NCBI GenBank assembly: GCA_033026295.1
Contig: CM065184.1
Location: 6,575,501 to 6,639,500 of the forward strand
Source of the DNA: Channa striata
Lineage: Eukaryota; Chordata; Actinopteri; Anabantiformes; Channidae
DNA length: 64,000 bases
Reading direction: 5' to 3'
Below the pieces are notes generated by a model. The model was not told where the DNA came from. It was given only the letters and a program-made list of their open reading frames with translations, and made no database searches. The translations under genes were made by a program, and so were the position numbers. Each line of letters opens with the position of its first letter. Within the stretch, counting starts at the first letter, position 1. Shown here piece by piece: positions 38,601 through 44,440 of the stretch.

Positions 38601-41600
38601 ATGCTGCCTGGTCTGCTCCCCTGTCCTCCCTCCCCTGTACGTGATGCAGTCCTTGCTGTATCAGCTGCTGTCCTCCTTCCTGTCTGCCTTGCCTGGGCCC
38701 AATCACATTCAAGCTACTGCAATGATCCAGTGACCATAAAAGCTCGGCTATGGGCAGCATCAGCCAATGTGGCCACAGTGGCTAATACTGTGGCAATGAA
38801 GACTGTTTCATCCAATCATGTGGCACCTGACCGAGTCTTCAGGAACATCACTAGTGCGCCTCATTTACATATTGATTTTGCTGTGTGGTACATTTTGATC
38901 TAGTTTGTTGCTGCCTTGCAGTTTGCTTCAGGAATCCTGATGGGAATGTGTGTGTGAGCCCACGCTTGAAGGTGTCCACTCTGTAGGTCAGTCAGCGTTT
39001 TAACTGGTTATGTTTCCTTTTCTGTCCCTCCTCTCTTTTCATCCTTGGAAGCAGCACAGAGATGTGTCCTCCCCACTGGAGAGTGCTGTGTCGAAGAACT
39101 CACTGTACGCCAGGTCCACCTCCACCGCCTACATCGAAGGGGAGAGTCCCCACCTGCCTGGTGATCTCGACCACTCATTGGGAATTGCACGAGAAGAGGT
39201 GCCTTCATTTTTTTTGTGTTAGTTAAAATAGTCTATGTACTTTTGCATTTTACTCAACAGATTTTTCATTCTTCTCAGATCGTATTAAAAGAGAAAGAGG
39301 TGCTGGAGTGGCAGAAGAAGTATGAAGACAGTCGACAGGAAGTGGTGGAGATGAGGTAAGTGCTGGCACCTTTGGTTGTCATCACTTACATCACAGTGAG
39401 GTCCCACCCACATGTTACACCATGAATTTTGCACCTCGCTGTTTTTCTGTTAAATGGTAGTGTGCGATGCCGCTTAGCGTCTCAACCTGTTATCACCTTT
39501 TAACCTGCCAATTGGCTTGTTGATCTTAAAGTGTCAAATGAAGCCATAGGTATCTGCAGAGCTGGATAAAGAATTCTTTTGCTATCAGCATAAGGGTTAG
39601 TGGTGGAGAGGAGAGAGAAAATAGAAATCACGTCATATATGTAATATGTGCTAGATATAGTTATTAAATTGTAAGTTGTTGTCATTTCCATTACGCACCA
39701 CCAGCTGTTGGACAACAGCTCAGAACTGGGATCGATTAAACTCACATTTACTTGCAATCAATTGAATCCTGCGACGTGGTTCATGATGGAGGTTAAAGGA
39801 AATAGAGATATGTGGGTCCAGTTGGCCACAGTTCATTTAGTGTGGATAAGTCAGAGCTTACTTCATTTGACTGATTGGGCTCAGGATAACAATGGACTAA
39901 GAAGCTAATGGGGAGCCACGGCTAATTAATCCTCTTACCTATACAGTAGCAACCTGCTTTTCCCAAAACAAGGCTTCCTACTGGGCCCTGCTGGTTCTTG
40001 GCTTGGAACGTAGGAGGACATCTAGCTGCAAGTCTCAGATGGGAGGAGGAGACGTAGTTCAAATAAATGCAAAATACAAAGCCAACAGCTTGTTGGGTTC
40101 TTTAAACTCTACCATTACTCACGTTATAGCTTGAAAAACTTTTGTTTGTTGGTCATTTACCAAACTGATAAATTTACCCTGCTAATGAACAGATGGGTGT
40201 GTAAACAAATTGGGGCAAATATAGGAATTCTCTTGAAATACTTAGAATGTTGTAACTTGTCTGTTATACCGATAAAACACCAAAAACATACAGTGTCCTT
40301 ATGATCTACAATTTCTCATCCACAGGAGAATTGTTGCTGAGTATGAGAAAACGATTGCACAGATGATAGGTGAGTTCAATGTGAAAAACAGGTTTCAGGT
40401 GCTGAAACTTAAATTTCATTTTAAATTAAACCACATACTTTTGCTCCCCAAACCTATTTCCCTTTATTTACTTTATGCTTCACTTTTTTTTTTGCACACA
40501 GAGCTAAATAATCTGTATTACATCTTTGTGTACTCTAATCCACTGATATTAGAAAACTTTTAAAAATCTGTTGACACAAACTACAGGTAGCTTTGCTATG
40601 CACTCGCTTTTATGTTTGATTGATATGAACCGAATCCTGCTGCCACTGGAGGACAAAATGTTGGCCACTTTGCTCACTTGTTTCCGGGTTCACTGGACTC
40701 ATCGACATCCACTGCAGACTCACTCTGCTTAATTCTTGCCCTCGCCTACATCTGTAACTGAAGATCAGATTTTTTACTGCTGTCTAAGTTCATTTCCTAC
40801 TCGCATTGAAGCACTGTCACATAAAGGAACAATCTGTCTCTGCTTGTGTCTAATGCTCGGCTTTCTCACGCGTCTTGCCCTCCCAGCTTGACTTAACACA
40901 GTCCCTTCTTTTCTGTTCTGCTCCCATCTTTGCCCTTTACTATTTGATAACCCTGACAGGCATGCCAGGTGAGTAACGCTGCTTTGTCCTTCACTTGTTA
41001 GTGTCAGCTCACATCTCTCCATCCATCTGCCATACAGCGGAGTACTGTAGATCCTCACTTATCTCATCCACTGACATTTGTTTCTGCGTTTTGTTGCATT
41101 TCATCCTTTATATCTGAGACACCGTATGATTAGTGGTTAAAAAGGGCAAAATCGCTGGTCCTTTATTGAATCCCTCACTTGCGAATATTAAGTGTAACTT
41201 TGTACAAATTTGATACATAAAGTCTTCGGCCTATACTACACAAAGTGGTACATGCCCATCTGCACTTAGCTATAGTGTTGTAGAGGGTTGCAAGAGTCAG
41301 TCATGCAGAAAACTGTATATGTAAGCGAATAATGCAAGTTTGTCATCTAAGCTGATGAAGGGGAATGAAACAAGAATGGTGTCAAAACTCTGGGGAAGGT
41401 TTGACATTTAATACCAAAGAGGCCGATCAAAGCATACTAGCTAACAGCTTCATGGTTTGTAGGTCTGTTCGATTTTTCCCATTGTTTAGTGTTTTTGTTT
41501 GCATGCTACACTGTTAATCACAAATCCTCATACTGTGTAGTGTGAGAGTTTGAATCACACTAACCTGGAAATCCATTTTGATATATCGTCAAATATGAAT

Positions 41601-42497
41601 TGTTTGTGTGTACGTTCTGATTGTTTGTTGGTGGTATTTTAATAATATGTATGTCCACTACTAGAGTACGGTGGCTATTGATCTGATTACAGTATATTTG
41701 TGTGTCCATCAGAGGATGACCAGAAAGAGAAGTCTCTCTCCCACCACACCATTCAGCAGCTGATCATTGAGAAGGACCAGGCCTTGGCCGACCTTAACTC
41801 TGTGGAAAAGTCTCTGGCTGACCTTTTCAGACGTTATGAGAAGATGAAAGATGTGCTTGAAGGCTTCCGCAAGGTGACTAACACTGAAAACAAATGTATT
41901 TTGAGCACGGCCGGCCTTGTAAGCCTTGTAAGCTCAAGTTTTATTTGAGGACCTTACTAGTGACTTAATTAAACTATTTCTCACTCTATTAAGAATGAAG
42001 AGGTTTTGAAGAAGTGTGCTCAGGAGTATCTGTCCAGGGTACGAAAGGAGGAACAGCGCTATCAGGCCCTAAAAATTCACGCAGAGGAGAAACTAGACAA
42101 GTAAGTCCCTGCATACTCCTATTACATTTATACCAACATTAATGTTTTTTTCCCAGTTTGAAAAAAGATACAAAGCACTAGTATGAAAACGGGACTTGAC
42201 GTTCACTGGAATGATTGTGTTTCCAGGGCAAATGCAGAAATAGCTCAGGTGCGAGCCAAGTCCAAACAGGAGCAGGCTGCCTACCAGGCCAGTCTGAGGA
42301 AAGAGCAGATGAAAGTGGACTCCTTGGAACGCACTTTGGAGCAGAAGGTCAGGTTTGGGATGTTTAAAGATAATAAATCAAATGTCTGTGCAAACAAGTA
42401 TATGCGTGACAGTTCCATGATTGTTTTACAGAACAAAGAGATCGAGGAGTTGACAAAGATCTGTGATGAGCTAATTGCTAAGATGGGGAAGAGTTAG
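1959..42497 (+). CDS. tacc2: Transforming acidic coiled-coil protein 2 (whole gene, long isoform)
   Basis: TACC proteins are centrosome and microtubule-associated scaffolds. The C-terminal TACC coiled coil binds the microtubule polymerase ch-TOG/XMAP215, and TACC2 has also been linked to chromatin factors such as GAS41. What I see: an MGNESS start, a giant acidic Ser/Thr-rich exon (a TACC2 hallmark absent from TACC1 and TACC3), the SSDS-FETPESTTPVKA block, LEFDYSE and KMPLRKPK motifs, three SDP repeats, the EIEYMEKIGSS block, and a C-terminal coiled coil of about 190 residues ending ICDELIAKMGKS. All these blocks match human TACC2 as I remember it. Joined exons: 1959-1991, 6189-6433, 9178-14734, 14776-15254, 15906-16511, 20408-20698, 30879-30985, 31252-32653, then 14 smaller exons to 42497. 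Phases agree throughout and give 3428 aa, assuming a 41-nt gap at 14735. Human long TACC2 is about 2950 aa. The family and orthologue calls are firm; the exact isoforms are inferred. Confidence 0.95.
1992..6188. other. tacc2 intron 1, with a possible non-coding exon
   Basis: Most of this is plain AT-rich intron. A purine-rich stretch (about 3540-3920) leads into a segment ending CTGG|GTAAGTG at 4036, which has the look of a non-coding first exon with a strong donor. If spliced to 6189 it would provide no in-frame ATG before that exon, so its role is uncertain. A short A-run lies at 4980-4992. Confidence 0.45.
6189..6433 (+). CDS. tacc2: tacc2 exon 2, acidic N-terminal motif
   Basis: The exon is bounded by TTGTCCCACAG and a GTAAGG donor, enters in phase 0 and leaves in phase 2. 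It encodes about 82 residues (about 12-93 of the long protein). The first half is polar. The second half is an acidic run followed by a compact hydrophobic/acidic block, FPHDLLPSLDFSSELNIW, which looks like a short linear interaction motif because of its regular Leu/Phe/Trp spacing. The exon joins the giant exon through a Gly codon split across the junction. Confidence 0.85.
6434..9177. other. tacc2 intron 2
   Basis: Ordinary intron sequence of about 2.7 kb. Short open frames here do not resemble coding sequence and lack paired splice sites with compatible phase. I see no transposon or RNA gene. Confidence 0.6.
9178..14734 (+). CDS. tacc2: tacc2 giant exon 3
   Basis: The exon starts after CTCATCTCAG (phase 2; the split Gly codon joins 6433) and is open for about 1850 codons until a consensus AAG|GTGAGA donor at 14735. 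A single giant exon at this place is typical of TACC2 among TACC genes. The protein (about residues 93-1945) is disordered-looking, acidic, and rich in Ser, Thr, Glu and Gln, with no globular domain that I can name. Visible motifs: a basic/aliphatic block RVHFADTVKQEVF at 11882 with a PP1-type RVxF core, a hydrophobic island LPPLPLICSLSLLA at about 10965-11010, and a Gln run at 13817-13834. If the donor is not used, the frame closes with TGA at 14741-14743. Confidence 0.93.
13817..13834 (+). repeat. CAG/CAA glutamine run in the giant exon
   Basis: Six Gln codons of mixed CAG and CAA followed by Glu-Gln. The run is short and interrupted, so it is probably stable. Confidence 0.85.
14776..15254 (+). 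CDS. tacc2: tacc2 coding stretch after the frame break
   Basis: This stretch is open in a different frame from the giant exon. The new frame is open from at least 14740 and runs to a GTAAAC donor at 15255 (phase 2). Composition (Ser, Thr, Glu, few aromatics) continues that of the giant exon, and a block NWIKALREAA near the end looks constrained. The donor AAG|GTGAGA at 14735 and an acceptor-like GGACAAACAG ending at 14775 would remove 41 nt and restore exactly the right phase. That length is very short for a vertebrate intron, and a one-base assembly error near 14735-14745 is the main alternative. A third option is an acceptor at 14916 (182-nt intron, also in phase), which would discard coding-like sequence. 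Confidence 0.75.
15255..15905. other. tacc2 intron
   Basis: A 651-nt AT-rich intron bounded by GTAAAC and TTTTCCAG. Nothing else is seen in it. Confidence 0.75.
15906..16511 (+). CDS. tacc2: tacc2 Pro/Glu/Lys repeat exon
   Basis: Enters in phase 2 after CTGTTTTCCAG and leaves in phase 2 at GTGAGT (16512). It encodes about 202 residues (about 2105-2306) dominated by degenerate repeats of Leu-Leu/Pro-Glu-Pro with Lys, for example LLEPT and EELPEPAK, spaced every 12 to 25 residues. No globular domain is visible. The repeat character suggests expansion within the exon, so its length probably varies between species. Confidence 0.85.
16512..20407. other. tacc2 intron with a GT microsatellite
   Basis: About 3.9 kb of intron. 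It contains the (GT)n run at 17653-17686 and otherwise no repeat or exon that I can support. The open frame at 16845-17204 lacks suitable splice sites. Confidence 0.6.
17653..17686. repeat. (GT)17 microsatellite
   Basis: Uninterrupted GT dinucleotide run inside a tacc2 intron. Confidence 0.97.
20408..20698 (+). CDS. tacc2: tacc2 proline-rich exon
   Basis: Bounded by CCAACCTCCAG and a GTATGA donor at 20699, phase 2 in and phase 2 out, about 97 residues (about 2307-2403). Very rich in Pro, with repeated PPP, TPPP and PPxSP strings that are typical of SH3 or WW ligands. Human TACC2 has a shorter Pro run just after the FETPE block, whereas here the Pro-rich part lies before it. Because both ends are phase 2, the exon can be skipped without changing frame. 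Confidence 0.85.
20699..24966. other. tacc2 intron, first part, and upstream region of start exon B
   Basis: About 3.7 kb of AT-rich intron with no supportable exon, followed from about 24340 by purine-rich sequence that reads like the 5' UTR of the start exon at 24967. Short repeats of an AAAATGAAC-type motif occur at 21480-21580. Confidence 0.5.
24340..24966 (+). promoter_or_regulatory. Probable internal promoter and 5' UTR for start exon B
   Basis: This purine-rich segment precedes a start codon in good context (GAGGATGG) and a strong GTGAGT donor. Several upstream ATGs are present. No TATA box is evident. The promoter role is inferred only from the downstream first-exon structure; the transcription start cannot be placed. 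Confidence 0.4.
24967..25025 (+). CDS. tacc2: tacc2 alternative start exon B, MGANESMEQG
   Basis: The ATG at 24967 opens 19 codons plus two bases up to a GTGAGT donor at 25026. Phase 2 matches the acceptor at 30879, where the split codon becomes Met. This would give a short isoform of about 1044 aa lacking the giant exon. The start MGANES fits the myristoylation consensus (Gly2, Ser6) and resembles the MGNESS start of exon A, suggesting exon duplication or convergent selection. No transcript evidence is available here. Confidence 0.7.
25342..25368. repeat. Perfect 11-bp inverted repeat with 5-nt loop
   Basis: The arms AGTGCGATTAA and TTAATCGCACT flank TTACG. The GCGATTAA core resembles sequence often seen in short fish interspersed repeats, so this may be a relic of a small transposon. 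Confidence 0.8.
26675..27179. mobile_element. Non-autonomous DNA transposon (MITE-like) with terminal inverted repeats
   Basis: The left end reads CCGTATTTTCCGGACCATAA. The right end, reverse-complemented, reads CCGTAAATTCTGGACTATAG, giving imperfect inverted ends of about 20 nt. The TA dinucleotides at 26673-26674 and 27180-27181 look like a target-site duplication. Inner copies of GCGGCTTxTA-type sequence repeat near both ends. The element is about 505 bp and has no transposase frame. The terminal motif is a widespread one in animal genomes; I do not assign a superfamily with certainty. Confidence 0.8.
29650..30051 (+). promoter_or_regulatory. Probable internal promoter and 5' UTR for start exon C
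   Basis: Purine-rich sequence with a GA run precedes the ATG at 30052, whose context (GCAGCCATGG) is a strong Kozak match. The promoter role is inferred from the presence of a conserved first coding exon. A TATA-like TATATACTCTATAT occurs at about 29570, but nothing ties it to initiation. Confidence 0.4.
29748..29769. repeat. (GA)n microsatellite
   Basis: Short GA run within purine-rich sequence upstream of start exon C. Confidence 0.9.
30052..30242 (+). CDS. tacc2: tacc2 alternative start exon C, TACC1-like N-terminus
   Basis: The ATG at 30052 opens 63 codons plus two bases to a GTGAGA donor at 30243. Phase 2 matches the acceptor at 30879 (split Arg codon). The first 20 or so residues (MAVSAWQALSPLQWARWGW) closely match the start of human TACC1 (MAFSPWQILSPVQWAKWTW), with Trp, Gln and Ser-Pro positions shared. 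In TACC1 this exon also leads into an SSDS-FETPE block. The short isoform would be about 1088 aa, close to the roughly 1026 aa of short human TACC2. The rest of the exon is Gly-rich, then basic. Confidence 0.88.
30243..30878. other. tacc2 intron
   Basis: A 636-nt AT-rich intron ending TTTTGCCATAG. Nothing further is seen. Confidence 0.75.
30879..30985 (+). CDS. tacc2: tacc2 SSDS-FETPESTTPVKA exon (shared by all isoforms)
   Basis: Phase 2 in, phase 1 out (GTACAC donor at 30986). It encodes the block SSDSDGAFETPESTTPVKA, nearly identical to human TACC2 (SSDSEEAFETPESTTPVKA) and related to TACC1. This is the point where the three upstream starts converge, since the donors at 20699, 25026 and 30243 all leave in phase 2. 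Confidence 0.95.
31252..32653 (+). CDS. tacc2: tacc2 SDP-repeat exon
   Basis: This exon of about 467 residues (about 2440-2906) begins at a CAGTAG tandem acceptor (start 31252 or 31255, both in frame) and ends in phase 2 at GTAAGT. In order: VFDENKPIAASGTYNID (matches human VFDEDKPIASSGTYNLD), LTRSLSLQG, a basic Ser/Thr-Pro-rich region, SDP repeat 1 (from 31911), VRLEFDYSEE, KKVGKKASAKMPLRKPK, SDP repeat 2 (from 32349), SDP repeat 3 (from 32445), an acidic Asn/Asp run, and the basic PAKKKKTPIK. Repeats 2 and 3 correspond to the two human repeats; repeat 1 is extra relative to the human sequence I recall. In TACC proteins this region contributes to nuclear targeting and to chromatin-factor binding. 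Confidence 0.95.
32654..33989. other. tacc2 intron
   Basis: About 1.3 kb of AT-rich intron with no exon or repeat that I can support. Confidence 0.7.
33990..34047 (+). CDS. tacc2: tacc2 exon TFRVKRSPKKSPLFDPSQ
   Basis: Bounded by CTTCCTCAG and a weak GTCTGT donor; phase 2 in, phase 0 out. It matches human TFRVKKSPKRSPLSDPPSQ. Basic, with SP sites, following the Lys-rich end of the preceding exon, so the two together look like a nuclear localisation region. Confidence 0.93.
34168..34369 (+). CDS. tacc2: tacc2 exon ATDEEKLASS ... DLTSFVNE
   Basis: Begins after CTTTTGCAATGCAG in phase 0 and ends at GTGAGG in phase 1. ATDEEKLA, QQDFPQP and DLTSFVNE align with human ATDEEKLA, KQDYPQP and DLSTFVNE. 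About 67 residues. Confidence 0.95.
34616..34708 (+). CDS. Candidate tacc2 cassette exon (weak)
   Basis: A strong pyrimidine tract, including a T-run of about 17 at 34544-34560, leads to CTGACCTCCAG at 34615. The next 93 nt stay open in the incoming phase 1 and would leave in phase 1 at a poor GTCCAC donor, adding 31 residues (EEPRLPGGCLAQT and so on). Direct splicing from 34369 to 34789 is also in phase, so this segment is dispensable and may not be an exon at all. Confidence 0.2.
34789..34838 (+). CDS. tacc2: tacc2 exon YEIEYMEKIGSS
   Basis: Phase 1 in after TGTTGTCAG, phase 0 out at GTGAGT. Encodes DYEIEYMEKIGSSSP, nearly identical to human SYEIEYMEKIGSSLP. Confidence 0.95.
34978..35087 (+). 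CDS. tacc2: tacc2 exon KKPSLYLKLDS ... SSPCTG
   Basis: Phase 0 in after GACTTGCAG, phase 2 out at GTATAA. KKPSLYLKLDS corresponds to human KKQALYLMFDT, and SSPCTG to PTPCSG. Confidence 0.93.
35227..35380 (+). CDS. tacc2: tacc2 exon SFEEMEAQ
   Basis: Phase 2 in after TTTCTCTGAAG, phase 0 out at GTGAGA. SFEEMEA matches human SFEETEA; the remainder (Gly/Ser/Arg-rich, then REEQ) is poorly conserved. An internal GGTATG could act as an alternative donor, but it would not restore phase 0. Confidence 0.9.
35381..35745. other. tacc2 intron
   Basis: A 365-nt intron. A 61-codon open frame lies in it, but the frame of the next exon meets a TAG immediately before the acceptor, so no extension of that exon is possible. 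Confidence 0.75.
35746..35892 (+). CDS. tacc2: tacc2 exon LQYLEPDLAETNPTAFAQKLQ
   Basis: 147 nt, phase 0 to 0. The acceptor is probably CCCATGTAG at 35745; a second in-frame AG at 35757 is possible. LSECDDPLQYLEPDLAE and AFAQKLQ match human LCGALDYLEPDLAE and LFAQKLQ. Confidence 0.93.
35893..36260. other. tacc2 intron
   Basis: A 368-nt intron with nothing else recognised. Confidence 0.75.
36261..36353 (+). CDS. tacc2: tacc2 exon EELVLAALRIEALQ
   Basis: 93 nt, phase 0 to 0, bounded by GTGCGGCCCAG and CAG|GTACTG. It starts EELVLAALRIEALQVAKNIS, corresponding to human EELEFAIMRIEALKLARQIA. A second CAG|GTAGCA inside it (at 36302) is also a phase-0 donor and could give a shorter form. Confidence 0.9.
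36354..36931. other. tacc2 intron
   Basis: A 578-nt intron ending GGTCCTTCTCAG. Nothing further is seen. Confidence 0.7.
36932..36961 (+). CDS. tacc2: tacc2 30-nt exon TNSTNKQLKQ
   Basis: Ten codons between a good acceptor (CTTCTCAG) and a good donor (CAG|GTAGGT), phase 0 to 0. Neighbouring exons are also phase 0, so it can be included or skipped freely. It sits at the place of a variable human segment. Support is from splice sites and phase only. Confidence 0.65.
36962..39051. other. tacc2 intron
   Basis: About 2.1 kb. It holds a short ACAGA repeat at about 37979-37994 and an open frame of 100 codons at 38601-38903 without a usable donor in phase. No repeat family is recognised. Confidence 0.6.
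39052..39198 (+). CDS. tacc2: tacc2 exon SKNSLYARSTS ... GIAREE
   Basis: 147 nt, phase 0 to 0, with a tandem acceptor AAGCAG so the exon may start at 39052 or 39055. SKNSLYAR matches human SKTALYSR, and SLGIAREE aligns with SALQIARAE. Confidence 0.93.
39279..39355 (+). CDS. tacc2: tacc2 TACC domain, first exon
   Basis: Encodes IVLKEKEVLEWQKKYEDSR and QEVVEMR, the start of the C-terminal coiled coil; human has IITKEREVSEWKDKYEESR and REVMEMR. Phase 0 in, phase 2 out at GTAAGT. Confidence 0.96.
39356..40325. other. tacc2 intron
   Basis: A 970-nt intron with no other feature seen. Confidence 0.7.
40326..40369 (+). CDS. tacc2: tacc2 TACC domain exon RIVAEYEKTIAQMI
   Basis: 44 nt, phase 2 in and phase 1 out. 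The residues are the invariant IVAEYEKTIAQMI block shared by TACC1 and TACC2. Confidence 0.97.
40370..41712. other. tacc2 intron containing a candidate 9-nt microexon
   Basis: About 1.3 kb. Apart from the candidate microexon at 40960-40968, nothing else is recognised. Confidence 0.6.
40960..40968 (+). CDS. tacc2: Candidate 9-nt tacc2 microexon (adds GMP)
   Basis: GCATGCCAG lies between ACCCTGACAG and a consensus GTGAGTAACG donor. Phase 1 in and out fits the flanking exons (40369 and 41713) exactly and would insert Gly-Met-Pro between AQMI and EDDQ. The upstream tract contains TTCTGCTCCC and TTTGCCC; UGC motifs before the acceptor are a known feature of SRRM4-dependent neural microexons. Inclusion would disturb the heptad register at a loop-like point of the coiled coil. 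No transcript support can be given. Confidence 0.5.
41713..41873 (+). CDS. tacc2: tacc2 TACC domain exon, QALADLNSVEKSLADLF
   Basis: Phase 1 in, phase 0 out. Encodes DDQKEKSLSHHTIQQL through RRYEKMKDVLEGFRK with almost no change from human TACC2. Confidence 0.98.
41994..42100 (+). CDS. tacc2: tacc2 TACC domain exon, NEEVLKKCAQEYLSRV
   Basis: Phase 0 in, phase 2 out at GTAAGT. The sequence NEEVLKKCAQEYLSRVRKEE and QRYQALKIHAEEKLD is family-invariant coiled coil. Confidence 0.98.
42227..42347 (+). CDS. tacc2: tacc2 TACC domain exon, ANAEIAQVRAKSKQEQ
   Basis: Phase 2 in, phase 0 out. Covers ANAEIAQVRAK through SLRKEQMKVDSLERTLEQK, as in human TACC2. Confidence 0.98.
42432..42497 (+). CDS. tacc2: tacc2 last coding exon, ending ICDELIAKMGKS
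   Basis: NKEIEELTKICDELIAKMGKS then TAG (42495-42497). The end is identical to human TACC2 and differs from TACC1, which ends IAKLGKTD. Confidence 0.98.
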   Translation, partial: NKEIEELTKICDELIAKMGKS

Positions 42498-43375
42498 CAG
42501 CAACACCACACCCAGGCCAAATTTTACCAGAGAAGAGGAGCGGCTGTAGAAAAACTACTTTGAAATTGAAGCAGAACAGTGGTATATACATCTCGTTCAT
42601 GGACTGATGGACATCTGAGGCCAAAGGGGTTTTTATTTCGTACTGACTTGTGTATACAGGACCCACGGGAATGGCTTCCTCTTAATAACTCTGTGCATTT
42701 TTGATGTGTCAGTGTATCTTACTGTATCAGGGGTCTGGTTTAAAGTTTTAGAAAAATGTACCATATCACTAATGAGTGTGTCTGTGTGTCTGAGTGCGTG
42801 TGTCTGATGATGAGAAAGTGAGAGTATCGTTTGTGGGTTAAATTATCTATAATGATTTTGCCATGACAGCCACTGAGGGAGAAGACTGTTTACCCACTCC
42901 TGTTGTTGTCTCCTTTTTAATGCGAGAGAAAGAGAAAGTACCAGAGACTTATTCATTCATAAAATGTTGAAAACATCAAGAGAACATAAACTATCACAAT
43001 AACTTAATGCATGTGAGAAAAAAAAAGTTGTAATGTTAATTTTTGTATATATTATAGGTAATTCCAAGTATCATCATTTTGATAGTTATCCTGTCATCCC
43101 CAGCCGCTTCCTTCATGTAACCTTGTAGATATTTGTCATACTCGTCACAGCTTCTCGATGAAATCGTTGGACTTTATTTTTTCGGATTTTATTTTTAATA
43201 TAAAGCAAACTGATCGTGACTGTATTCAGTAGTGACCAACAGTAATTTAAATTTTGGATGGATATGTCCTAGTCCTGCTATGGTCGTTGTGTCACACTGA
43301 GGAATAACTTCTCTGCACAGCTACTGTACAGCATCTGCTTACAAAGTGCAATAAAAGATGGCAATACAACACACC
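42498..43375 (+). other. tacc2: tacc2 3' UTR
   Basis: Runs from the stop codon to a polyadenylation signal AATAAA at 43350-43355, followed about 30 nt later by GT/T-rich sequence (TTTGCTCTGGTTCTTTT). The exact cleavage site is inferred. Confidence 0.75.
43350..43355 (+). terminator. tacc2: tacc2 polyadenylation signal AATAAA
   Basis: Canonical hexamer in the expected place with a downstream GT-rich element. It is the only well-supported signal before the next gene. Confidence 0.75.
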
Positions 43376-44379
43376 GCGTTTGCTCTGGTTCTTTTCCCCA
43401 TTTTATGACTCTGACATCACAAATAAGGGATCAGGATTAAAATGTGATTAACAATGTTAATAATGCATTGATATATTAAGATGTTTTAGTTTATTTTCTC
43501 AATTTCTCCTTAGAGCAAATGATTCCCAATCACAGTCCTCTGTACCACATGCTTTTATGGTTGCTGGGACGAATTATTTAGAACCAGACAAAATAAAAAA
43601 TACAAATATCTAACTATTTAAACAGAAAGGTTTTGGTCAGGAGGAACACAAACACAATCATACTGCTGTATTGTGTTAAATATTACCTGTAACACTTTAA
43701 TTTACATGTGCAGCCTAAAAACCCCACAGCTTGAAATTCAATGGTTGTTGAAAAATAAAAAGCAGACAGAAACGTTTTAAGATATGTCACTGAAAGTAAT
43801 TGATAAACGGTTGTGCTTGACTTCATTTGACAGGGCTGTGGGAGTACAGCAGGCAAAAAAGCTTAGCAGCGAATGCTTTTAATGAATGCAGTGTTCCCCA
43901 AACGTTCTGTCAAGAACAGCACTAATGCAACATAACGTGACATTTGGACAAATGACAGCCAACCTGAAGTAATTTACTGCGCTTCAAGTTTTCAATATAG
44001 CATTTACAACTCCAGATGTTTAATCACTTGCTAAATATGCACTAATCTCACACAGACACTTCACAGGACCACAAGCCCCCAACCAACTGAATCAGGTGTG
44101 GACAGATGAAAGACGCACACTAAGTTGGGTGTGGCTACAGCTCAGTGTTTAAGGTGAAAGGTGTAGGATGACTACAAGGCTTTTGCCAATTCAGGCTGTG
44201 GAAGCAACTATTGAGCCTTAAGACAGAGCTGTAGGCTGCAGTGGAGGGGCTGGTAATCTCCCAGTCAGTCCAGGAGGGGATATTAGCTCATCTCATAGCT
44301 CAGATTAAGCGCAGGGGCTTTGGGAACAAACAACCTGCTTTTCATTGTGTGATCAGGAAGAACAAGGACCACCAGCACA
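43376..44379. other. Intergenic region between tacc2 and the Ly6 gene
   Basis: About 1 kb that must hold the Ly6-type gene promoter and 5' UTR. No TATA box or CpG island is visible. Confidence 0.55.
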
Positions 44380-44440
44380 ATGAGAGCTGTCCCTCGCTGT
44401 CCACTGCTCCTGCTTTCCCTGGTCCTGCTAACACACGACG
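44380..44440 (+). CDS. Ly6-type gene exon 1 (signal peptide)
   Basis: ATG at 44380 with context CACAATGA, a Leu-rich core and a GTAACA donor at 44441, phase 1. The reading frame running past the donor gives an unrelated hydrophobic peptide and is intron. Confidence 0.88.

Noticed and set aside
38601..38903. 100-codon open frame as an extra tacc2 exon
   Set aside because: The phase-0 reading from the nearest acceptor (38649) meets a stop with no donor before it. The other frame has no acceptor in phase.
1959..42497. Assignment as tacc1 because of the TACC1-like start exon
   Set aside because: The giant exon, the MGNESS start, the TFRVK and EIEYMEKIG exons and the IAKMGKS end all match TACC2, not TACC1.
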